The notes beneath the pieces are model-generated. The model searched no databases. It worked only from the letters and a program-made list of their open reading frames with translations, and was not told the origin of the DNA. The position numbers and the translations under genes were made by a program. A stretch of DNA of 64,000 bases from Saccharomycopsis fibuligera x Saccharomycopsis cf. fibuligera (Eukaryota; Ascomycota; Saccharomycetes; Ascoideales; Saccharomycopsidaceae), in the NCBI GenBank assembly GCA_001936135.1, contig CP012816.1, forward strand, positions 623,501 to 687,500. Reading direction: 5' to 3'. This document shows positions 22,201 through 30,228 of the stretch, piece by piece (the first letter of the stretch is position 1; every line of letters starts with the position of its first letter).

Positions 22201-22710
22201 AGTGAGTACTCGTTTTTGTACTGGAGATGATTTATATGGCTTCACATGAATTCTGGTTGGAGCTTCTGGAATTAACTCAATCTTGTGCTTGAATGGTAAT
22301 TCCTGTTTTCCTGAAACTTGTTCTGTGATTAAATCTGGATCTCGAAATAAAATTTTAAATTTAGTCTTAATGTTCGAGATATGGTCATTGTTTTTGTCCT
22401 CATCTTTCAAGCTAATTAATAAAGGCTCAGTTAAATTCAATATTGTCTTGCAAATATCAACACCTACTATGATCTTTACAGGAAGCTTTGGTTCGACGTA
22501 AAATAAGATAAATTTCTTCAATTTATGACTAAAGATTTTGCACGTTTTGGAAAGAACCGTTACTTCCTGGTTTCCTAACTTTAAACTTATTGGTTTCGAG
22601 CTTCTCACTTCTATCGCTCTCGGAACTTCTTTTATCAAGTTTACACCAGCACCTGTATCCATAAAACTTAAACTATTTTCAAGTCCCACAAGTTTCATAT
22701 CGGTCCACAA
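19285..22710 (-). CDS. Ty3/gypsy pol polyprotein (PR-RT-RH-IN)
   Basis: Open frame of about 1140 residues. In order: an aspartic protease with DTGAG near the start; reverse transcriptase with the YMDD box in MYMDDILLYSD; RNase H with YCDASNSAAGA; integrase with an HHCC zinc-binding region (around HQQAHLGQW and CKTCTANK) and the DDE core (LHMDILTHLP, IIADLDAKF); then a basic C-terminal region with a GPY-like segment (YFGPYRC). The domain order is that of Ty3/gypsy. Pol in this family is normally made from the gag transcript by translational frameshifting or read-through. The frame is continuous and looks whole. Confidence 0.93.
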   Translation of the reverse strand: MWTDMKLVGLENSLSFMDTGAGVNLIKEVPRAIEVRSSKPISLKLGNQEVTVLSKTCKIFSHKLKKFILFYVEPKLPVKIIVGVDICKTILNLTEPLLISLKDEDKNNDHISNIKTKFKILFRDPDLITEQVSGKQELPFKHKIELIPEAPTRIHVKPYKSSPVQKRVLTEIITKLLKSGIIEYSDSQTVSRGFTVPKKDGSHRFVVNYQTVNANSITPVSASISDEELLTAFGDAKIFSKLDLSSGYHQVKMDSKSKPLTAFVTHMGVFQYTRMPFGLSGAPNTFIKNLSAILKEFLFCGVLMYMDDILLYSDTYSQHLQLIHDVFKILSDYAIILNESKCEFCAEETEFLGHVIRHRSVQPIIKKTDAIKNWPPIRTKKDAQSFLGTVNYFRTYIAHCAQKSEGLRDFIKGKLQYNDTKVSHSVQQLKDALTSKPVLVPLIRKADIKIYCDASNSAAGAIIEMWQNNNKVGVLAYFSKAFSSEEIMWPIWQKELYSVVLVLQRFGYLIADRSIEIYTDNQTVEFISQKKYERPEAKLYRWLSYLANFQFKFCPIRSQQNPSDGLSRQYQNTPEYCMLQCELDEDLAANYEEFHTRFGTATVKEIIDNYRHLPEPYQIIYKQEQKQPSEEPQLVGKQLVRYYKGLLFMSVPGDHATVLVVGRDLQYKLVESVHQQAHLGQWKTIADLLNYIFFTKMQKIVRKVIQQCKTCTANKSLNYSTQVFQRPLMPALSVGQVLHMDILTHLPTIKDQNQIFNQILVVVDRLSRRIYLEPIVANATSTTIINILVKLFTRHYFPKVIIADLDAKFTSRVFKKFLETYSVNIIFATPNHHQSNGLAERNIRTVSQVLKSYMELFSNWLQYLPIIEYYLNEAKQTRGFNAFQISTGRNNVLPAPQSTHFLQEVVPWHELKDPKKREHYNENPNALANYVQFQDDHHQVIWRLVKNEDIDNIISREFKANNFRPIQKFRKNDLVFVHRLAFHSATISKWDPIYFGPYRCVSEINEYNQISINIPLRRSLRNQKFLCKWLKPYKRQNDSDFSYLHRVFQDYLNCPQKRQLKARLDDIKEIIFIDIANEEISATFHRAPPHIAGIFDVATWMECVPQAITKRLLKTFLIRTEQEPTDQLVDNWLLDLEKMSS

Positions 22711-22747
22711 ATATTTGTCGTGGAATGAACTCTTTATTGTAAATAGT

Positions 22748-23728
22748 TTAGTGTCTTTGCGGACTATCGTTTTTTTTCTGTCCGTATGGTTTTGTTTCCA
22801 AGCTTAAAGTTTGTCTCCTTTGTGACTCTCCTCTTATTGCCATAGCCTGAAACTTTGGATTTGACACGTATGTGTTACGGATGTCCTTCATCAAGACTAT
22901 TGTTTCACTTGGATTAATACCTAATCTACCATTGTCTTCTCTAGATGTTTGCTGCATCGCTGTTGCTGCGTGAGATTCGAGCTCAAATAAAACCTTGTTA
23001 TATTCTCTGTGAAAACTTTCACGAACATATCTAAATAACTGATCATGGTATACCTCCTGAACAGTTTTTGGAAGCGTGTTAACGATATCATTCACCTTGT
23101 TTAGTTGTTTCTCAAATGATTCGTATCCTTTTTGTTTATCTTGACGTCGTAACCGTTCGGTGATTTCCCTCAAGGTTGGAAATAAAACTTGTTTTATTTC
23201 TTTGAGCTTTCCTTCCATGTCCGTTGCTTCGAAACGAAGATCAGTTGAGTTATTTGCAAAAGCATCTCTAACTTTTCTTAAGGACGAAGTGTCTAAGGTG
23301 TTAACTAAAATCCATTCTAAGTGTTCGTTTTCGATTGTTCCTAATTTCGATAAGAGGTCAATTTCCTTTTTCAAGTAAACCGTGTATATTTCTGGACCAT
23401 CAGCAATTCTAAACTTTTCTCTCGTATATCTGTTTGAGTTTTTAAACATGTAACTCTGAACTGCGTCGAATAATTCAACTTTTCCTTTCTTCATTGGTTC
23501 TTCATCAGAATCTGAGCTGTTGACTTCCGCAACATCTCTAATTCTTTTTTCTGGTTCTGGACCACTTTCATTTCTGGTTTCAAGATTCTTTAATCTTTCA
23601 TCATGATTTCCCATTTGTTGTTTAATTTCCTTGAGCAATCCCACAATGATTTCCAATTTTTGCCCGTTGTTTGAGCCTTCAACAGCTGGCCTTTCGGTTG
23701 ATTGTCTTTGATTGTCTTGTTTGTCCAT
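22748..23728 (-). CDS. Ty3/gypsy gag-type protein
   Basis: 326 residues, ATG at 23728, just inside the upstream LTR and ahead of pol. It has an acidic and coiled N-terminal third, a helical middle and a basic C terminus, consistent with a retrotransposon capsid protein. Recognised by position rather than by a strong motif. It looks whole. Confidence 0.75.
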   Translation of the reverse strand: MDKQDNQRQSTERPAVEGSNNGQKLEIIVGLLKEIKQQMGNHDERLKNLETRNESGPEPEKRIRDVAEVNSSDSDEEPMKKGKVELFDAVQSYMFKNSNRYTREKFRIADGPEIYTVYLKKEIDLLSKLGTIENEHLEWILVNTLDTSSLRKVRDAFANNSTDLRFEATDMEGKLKEIKQVLFPTLREITERLRRQDKQKGYESFEKQLNKVNDIVNTLPKTVQEVYHDQLFRYVRESFHREYNKVLFELESHAATAMQQTSREDNGRLGINPSETIVLMKDIRNTYVSNPKFQAMAIRGESQRRQTLSLETKPYGQKKNDSPQRH

Positions 23729-23784
23729 TCTTTAAGTATGTAGTTTGTTCTCAACTTTCACCTAATTAAATTACGAAGAAGTAA

Positions 23785-24038
23785 TGTTGTGTTTAAATGA
23801 GGGTTAGTTCTCTACTAAGTATTTTAAACACGTTTGTTATTGTTATTATCGTTATCGATGGTTATCTCGGCCTATCATTTATTCCACCCATCGCTATATA
23901 CACAAGTTAAAAGGAACACTTCGCCGACCTTTATACAAGATTTTCGACAATTTGAAGGACATTTGAAGGATCCTTCAGACGGTTGTGAACACAAACTGAT
24001 CAGGAATGCGAACACAATGAAGGAAAATGTTCGCAACA
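23785..24038 (-). repeat. LTR (upstream copy) of the Ty3/gypsy element
   Basis: 254 bp, promoter-side LTR for the minus-strand element. The sequence just inside (23776-23784) should hold the primer-binding site, but I could not match it to a particular tRNA. Confidence 0.95.
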
Positions 24039-24042
24039 ACTT

Positions 24043-24288
24043 TGTTGTGTTTAAAAGAGGAATAGTTCTCTACTAAGTATTTTAAACACGTATTGTTATG
24101 GTTATTATCGTTATCGATGGGTATGTTCGGCTTGTCGTTTTATTCCGCACATAGCTATATACACAAGTTAAAAGGAACACGTTACCGACCTTTATACAAG
24201 ATTTTCGACAACTTGAAGGATCCTTCTGACGGTTGTGAACACAAACTGATCAGGAATGCGAACACAATGAAGGAAAATGTTCGCAACA
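24043..24288. repeat. Older solo LTR of the same family
   Basis: 246 bp, related to but clearly diverged from the 254-bp LTRs, with the same TGTTG...CAACA ends. Its own target duplication is TACTT: one copy at 24289-24293, the other at 17837-17841, now separated by the younger element. The young element landed exactly at the edge of this LTR, so the solo LTR is older. Confidence 0.88.
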
Positions 24289-27200
24289 TACTTTAACATT
24301 TAAACTGGAGAGTTAAGCACTGTTTCTGCTCCAATATACGATTATTCTGAATCCTCAAACCACTGGCACCTTTTGGATCAATATATTATGTTTCTGTTAT
24401 CGGTATTATACCATCCACCGACCATACCGTTCATTATGTATAGTTTCCCTTTTTGGTAAACTGCATCCAGTAGCGGAAGAACAGTCTGACGTACTCATGA
24501 TTAGATAATAGCGTTACGGGACTATATCTCGATCCATTGATCTAGAACTCAATGTTCATCACGGATCCCTATAGTTTTATTTTTATACAACATCTTTTGT
24601 TGTGTTGTGGTTTAAATTACTAATGTCTTACAGAACTATTTTAAACTATTTTTGTATTTAAAAAAAAATTATCAAGTACTATGAATGGTTCTCTCCTTTA
24701 GATATATCTCAACCCAGACAAAACTACTAAATTGACAATACTAACCGGGTTTTTACTTTTTTGAGTTTCCCTTTTATGACAGCAATTAATCTATACTGTA
24801 TATTCCAGATAGATATGTTTATAGAACTCTATTTTTACGGATTACTGAAATCTCAGGGTTCATAGTTTTGGATGCAGAAGCCTTGTATTTCAAATATAAC
24901 TAACTAATAATAAATTTATAATAATATTGGGTTGGACCATATATAAATACTAATCAGGCTGAAGGCAAAACATGTTAGTGATTTACGATTAATAGTACTA
25001 AATACGAGAATCCTGTTTCATGATAAAAGATCCACGGACTTATTCTGTACGAAGTGTTATTTTATTTCATTCAGGTTTGTTGGTCTAGACCTCAATGTTC
25101 GTCATATTTTCTATCTATTATATATAGTTAATACGTCGATCTTGTGTTTGAAAATTTTTGCAGGCAAGTCACAATTACAGTACATGCCCTTGCGAAGAAA
25201 TTACTAAAACTAAAATAATAACATTTTCGTATTACTCATATGCAAATGAATAGAAAATAGCGAACATTATTAGTTAATGATTAAGTTTCAAGGAGTTTCG
25301 TGGTAGATAACAATATTTTTCCTAGTATTATAGATTTCCAGAAAATAATCACATGGGGAGGCAAGTAAAAAGCTTTTGTTACAATAGAACAAAAATACCA
25401 GTCTGTAGTTCTAGATGCATGACTTATAGGTGCCTGACACATAGGCCATAAACAGATGTATCTATTTGATATAACAGATTGTGTTGCACGGTAAACCACA
25501 AAGTGCAACATGGTACAGAAACCGCTAAATCAAATTTGCATCAATGATTTTTTTATTATAAAAAATATCAGCCTACTAAGTATTTTAAAACTTCAGTGCA
25601 AACTTTTCTACATTTTGAGAGTTGTAGACGTTACATAGTGTAATATTTCTTCGTAAAATGCTATATTATATCGTGCAGTGCCATATTTTCATATTTCACA
25701 GTTACAAAAGATATACAAACAGAAAAGGTGGGTTTACTAGTCAATAAAAAATTATCAAAGAAATTAGTGCTGTAACACCGGTATAGCGCATAAACACCTT
25801 GCAGATTCCGTACCATAGATACAACAATACAAAAAGAGTAATGACAATGTAGATAAGGTATTAAACCGGTTTACCAGCCAAAAATGCCAGTGAAAATACA
25901 CACAATATCGAGTTATATTACGATAAGCTATTTCTATGAACAAATTTCCCTGTCAAAATATAAGAGTACTTCCTTGTAACAAAAAGCATATTACTAAATG
26001 CTATGAATATGAAATTGAAGTTTATATTGAATGCTCTTATTGCCTAAATCGGTAAACAAACAGTCCAAAAAGACATGCAACTTATTAATAGTAATTTTTA
26101 GAAAGAAGTTAGCGTTTTTGGTAATGATTTAGGAAAACTTCAGCTTAAAATCAACAAACAAACAAGAAGATAGTGCCAAACTTTTGAAGTTAATTATATT
26201 CAAAACTGAATGCCCTTATTTTGTTACAACTGTATCACCAGTAAATTCTAGTAATAAAATGTCGAATCTTTAATATATATGATTATTGGTCACGAAAATT
26301 GAAGAGTAAGGCTTTAAGAAAAGCAGAAAAAGGGTTCAATTTTTTTAAAAAATCTACTGAATCTATAGACTTGTTTAGTAAACTATATACCGTGGTATCA
26401 ACGATATAAGTATGCCAAAACTAAGCGGGTGAAATAGTGGCATTTACTATTTGGTTCACTGCAGTAATAGCTTGACATCGGCAAAGCAGTAAGATAGCGG
26501 TACCTAAGGATTCCAAGATTTGCTCTGCCTGTTAATATACGGTAAACATTGAAAACCTATATTCTGATTCTGGTAATTACCGTTACTTAGTAGCTGTTAT
26601 TATCATCTCGAAAGTAATAGGCAGGGACTCAGAGGAACTAGCGCATGTTGAGGTGGAGAATGTTGACTACGAACATGAAAATTTTTATAAGTGTCTTGTT
26701 GAATACATGAAAACAACCAAGGGCTTTTTCCTTCTTTGTTGTGGATTACTTCTATGAGATCAGATGTATCGCGTACCCCAGTTTATTGTGTCCTTCAGCA
26801 GGTAGCACGAAACAATAGCCCTTCCCAGGACTAAAAAGGAACGGAACGTAAAAAACACACTTCAATGATTTAGTCAGACACTGAAAATTTAGTGAGTGAG
26901 CTTCCAGAGCTCAGCATGGTTGCTTTTTATTTTTTAGCAGTCTGGCCCAATCTTATTATATCCCTGAAGAACTTATTTTGATTCTAGGTGTAAAAATGAA
27001 ATCCGTACTATTGTGCAGGTAACATAACTTATGCAGGTCACTGCATCACGATGCTCAAATAAGCAGAAGGTTCGCGAAAAGTCCTGCGCGTTCTCAAAGC
27101 TTCGCAACAGGAAACAGGTAAGTGCATAGAAGTACATACCGGTCCAGATTTTTTGCCGTTTGCCTGGGAAACGCCCTTTGTAGCTTTTTTTGTTGACGTC

Positions 27201-27743
27201 TTGCCATTTTTTCTTGTTCATTATTTTATTCTTTTTCTTGTTCTTTTTGTTATTATTTGTGGTCTTTGATTACTGGTCTTGTTTATAAACATACTACGTT
27301 GACATATTAAACTTTAGTGGTGCTGTTATCAATAGCGCATTCACCTAAAAATTCATACGTTCGTTTTTAAGTCAAGGTCGCGTCCAAGAAAAGCTAAGTT
27401 TCACTAAAAGGGGATAGAACACCAGAGCTCCTATTTCGCCAAAAAGGTAATGTCACTAAACCAGACAAATATTTTGTTTTAAGCCTTTCACTTCACTTTC
27501 AATAAATTTGTTCTGTGATTGTTGACATCAATATTCATGAACTGCTAGACAAGAAACCGCTTTCACTCATTTATTTAGTCATTCGTTCATTTTTACTACT
27601 ATTTCAACTACAACCTTTTCAAACACCAGTTCAATAACAATAAAATTTTTCTTTTTTGATTCACTCCCATTAGCACGAAGACCTGCTTGAAGACAATTCA
27701 TTACAAGCTCAAGACTGCTGTCTTATAATTTAAAAAACCAATT
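24289..27743. other. 3.4-kb AT-rich region without convincing genes
   Basis: The longest open frames (25281-25511 and 26973-27221) are short and have no recognisable domain. LTR-like scraps occur: TGTTGTG followed by GGTTTAAAT near 24598-24620, and CTACTAAGTATTTTAAA at about 25573-25589, a stretch also found inside the LTRs. A diverged direct repeat (TCTAGA-CTCAATGTTC-TCA) lies near 24540 and 25083. The last few hundred bases must hold the promoter of the WSC-type gene. The remainder could be a transposon graveyard, a regional centromere or a long non-coding RNA locus; sequence alone does not decide. Confidence 0.5.
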
Positions 27744-29561
27744 ATGATCAAAAGGATAATATCTCTTTTTATCTTGTTTTTTTTTCAGATTCAAAATGCA
27801 GCAGCAAGCTTTTCGTATATGGGCTGCTATGCAAATACAGGGGTTTCGTTAGGTTTTAAAAATACATACCCTTCGAATCCTTTAGAAAAATGTTCGTCGA
27901 TATGCCAACAATCAAAGTATCTAGGTATAATACAAGGAAACAAGTGTTACTGCGGTGATTCTTCACCATTAAGTAACTCGGTATCAGATGCAAATTGCAA
28001 CAGTAATTGTACAGGATCTTCGGGAAACTGTGGTGGATCTTCATACTATGCACTTTACCAAAACAAAGATATGCAGACCTCATCATTATCTTCACTTTCT
28101 TCTTCCTACCAATCTTCATTTTCATCTGATTCATCTTCATTTTCATCTGATTCATCTTTATCGTTATGGACGTCATTGACATCCTCCTCAGTTTCCGACT
28201 GGCTGAGTGTAAGTACTCTGGCTGGTTCAAGTCTGGCTGGTTCAAGTCTGACTAGTTTAAGTCTGCCTAGTTTAAGTCTGGCTAGTTCAAGTCTGGATAG
28301 CTCTTCGGGAACAATCACTGTTTCCCCAAGCTCTTCTTCTTCGGTTGCTTCAGCTACAGCTAGTAGTTCAAGCTGGACTACTTCATCTTTTTGGTCATCT
28401 TCATCTTTTAGCAGTGACAGTATTAGCGTTAGCAGCAGCAGTTTCTCATATAACTATACAACATCAAGTTCAAGCTCGCGTTCAAGCAGATACTCACACT
28501 CCCACAGATCAGCATCGACATCATCTGAGAGCGTGATTACCACAGACTCAGAGTTTGTTCGTGATGGTATTACTATCACTTCAGCTGTTTTGAAAACTCT
28601 AATGGGAAGTGATGTTGAGTTAACCCAGACTGCTGATGATACGATTTCGTCTTCGGTTACCGTTGTTAATAATAAATCACAGTCAATCAAATCACAAGTT
28701 GCAGGTGGCGTTGTTGGTGGTACCGCGGGTATCTCAATGATTTGCTTTTTAGTTTGGTACTACACCAGAAGGGTCAAGCAAAAGGATGAAGAAGAAAAAC
28801 AAAGAAACTTGGCAACCATTGCTGCCACTATGGTTTCCAAAAATGCTGGAGACTTGTCATATTCCGGAACAGTTCATGGAAGTAACCATGGCAGTAGCCC
28901 ATTTGATGACCAATACCGCAAAAATACTCTTGGATCCAAACCATCCACTAAACGACGTTTGGATGGGCTTAGTTCGCCAGATGGAGGAGACTCGTTTCAA
29001 TTTTATGATAATAATCATCATCTTATCAGAATGGGTAGCACCGGTCACGAATCTGTTGCTAATTTCATGCCAATGAGAATGGGTAGTACTGGACATGATG
29101 ATGAGCACCAAAGTTTTAATAATTCGACGTTAGGATCATTTTCTTCAGAAACTAGTGATGGCTATTACTCTAAAAAAATGGCGGAGGCGGAAGCCGAGGC
29201 AGCAGCAACAGCAGAAGCAGCAGCGTTGAACAGAAACGCATCTAGTGCTACTAACAGATCTGCCACTGCTTCTGATAGATATTCCTTTGCTTCATTTGAA
29301 TCAAGAAAAATAATTGTGGATGATGAGATTGCATCTAGTGTTGAAAGAGATGACGGCTCAGTGCGTGGGTATGAGGGCCCATCGCCTTTCGGATTGACGA
29401 TTGCCAACCCTGATAATGACGGTGACAGCGACAGTGACAATGAAGATTATTATGAAGAAAAGGACGACAACGCTTTCGAAAATAATGGTCACTCGCAAAA
29501 TGATCGTGACGATAACAGTGAAAATAGAGAAGATGGTCGCAAATTGAGAGTTTTATTTTAA
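27744..29561 (+). CDS. WSC-type cell wall integrity sensor
   Basis: 605 residues. A signal peptide (about 1-21) is followed by a WSC cysteine domain (about 22-108: YMGCYAN, CSSICQ, KCYCGD, GNCGGSSYYALY). A long Ser/Thr stalk (about 115-290) acts as a mannosylated nanospring, then a single membrane span around residues 319-341 (GGVVGGTAGISMICFLVW) and a large cytosolic tail with acidic clusters, ending RKLRVLF. This is the layout of Wsc1/2/3 sensors, which signal wall stress through Rom2-Rho1 to the PKC pathway. At least eight CTG codons fall in the Ser-rich stalk, which suggests they are read as Ser. Which WSC paralogue this is cannot be decided. The upstream intergenic region is unusually long. 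Confidence 0.9.
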   Translation: MIKRIISLFILFFFQIQNAAASFSYMGCYANTGVSLGFKNTYPSNPLEKCSSICQQSKYLGIIQGNKCYCGDSSPLSNSVSDANCNSNCTGSSGNCGGSSYYALYQNKDMQTSSLSSLSSSYQSSFSSDSSSFSSDSSLSLWTSLTSSSVSDWLSVSTLAGSSLAGSSLTSLSLPSLSLASSSLDSSSGTITVSPSSSSSVASATASSSSWTTSSFWSSSSFSSDSISVSSSSFSYNYTTSSSSSRSSRYSHSHRSASTSSESVITTDSEFVRDGITITSAVLKTLMGSDVELTQTADDTISSSVTVVNNKSQSIKSQVAGGVVGGTAGISMICFLVWYYTRRVKQKDEEEKQRNLATIAATMVSKNAGDLSYSGTVHGSNHGSSPFDDQYRKNTLGSKPSTKRRLDGLSSPDGGDSFQFYDNNHHLIRMGSTGHESVANFMPMRMGSTGHDDEHQSFNNSTLGSFSSETSDGYYSKKMAEAEAEAAATAEAAALNRNASSATNRSATASDRYSFASFESRKIIVDDEIASSVERDDGSVRGYEGPSPFGLTIANPDNDGDSDSDNEDYYEEKDDNAFENNGHSQNDRDDNSENREDGRKLRVLF

Positions 29562-30228
29562 TTTTGATAATTGCTTGTGATCTACTAAATTTCGTACTTC
29601 CCCTTTCCTTCTTTTTTTTGACTTTATGTTTTTGTCGAAACGTATGTTCTGCTATTCCTTGGTGTTTCGTTTAATTTTTTGGTTCATTTTTTGTTTACTT
29701 TTCTATTTCACTTTTTGATACTAAATGAGCTACTTATTTCAAAAAAATTAGCCTAATCATTTATCCTTCCAATTTTCTGTTTTATACCATTTTGCCTGTT
29801 TTGCATTCTCGTTTCCTGCTTTCGTTTCCCAGCCAGTCATTTTGTACATTATTAATAATTCCTCTTTCTACCTTAAGTTTTCCTTTCACTTTCTTTTTTA
29901 CTGCTACTATCATTTTGCGCTACTTTTCTATAATTCTTGACTGTTTTCACACGTTACATTTGGTAATTGTTTTTGTTCAACCTTTTCTTTCCAACTTTGC
30001 CGTTTGATTCGAGTATATTCTACTCACCTCAAATAGAATAGCTAAAAGAAAACTTAATAATATAGACTGCTTTATTTGTTTTAACCATGATTTGTCAATA
30101 ACTTGGTAAAAAACTTACACTATAATAAGATAGCAAAATTGTCTTATATATTCATTTGAATTCAACTGATTACACTAATATTCCAGTATGCTTAGTAAGA
30201 ACTCAGTTGGATTTTGTATCCAAAAATA
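29562..30228. other. Convergent intergenic region, WSC-type gene and REC8
   Basis: T-rich 3' flank of the WSC-type gene passing into the 3' flank of REC8. No gene supported; an open frame at 29792-30007 is low-complexity hydrophobic sequence. Confidence 0.5.

Larger units (their letters stand above)
17843..24038 (-). mobile_element. Ty3/gypsy LTR retrotransposon, looks whole
   Basis: A 6.2-kb element bounded by two 254-bp LTRs (17843-18096 and 23785-24038) that begin TGTTG and end CAACA and show no difference by eye, so the insertion is recent. It is flanked by a 5-bp target duplication ACTTT (17838-17842 and 24039-24043). The coding strand is minus: a gag-type frame then a pol frame in the order protease, reverse transcriptase, RNase H, integrase, which defines Ty3/gypsy (Metaviridae). 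A purine-rich tract (18097-18106, minus strand) abuts the downstream LTR. No break was seen in either coding frame. It lies 12 bp upstream of a tRNA gene, the position that Ty3 integrase prefers. Confidence 0.93.

Noticed and set aside
25794-25811. ACACC-N8-TCCGT word resembling CTG-clade telomeric repeats (possible telomerase RNA template)
   Set aside because: Too short, not extended into a second repeat unit, and no other telomerase RNA features were seen.
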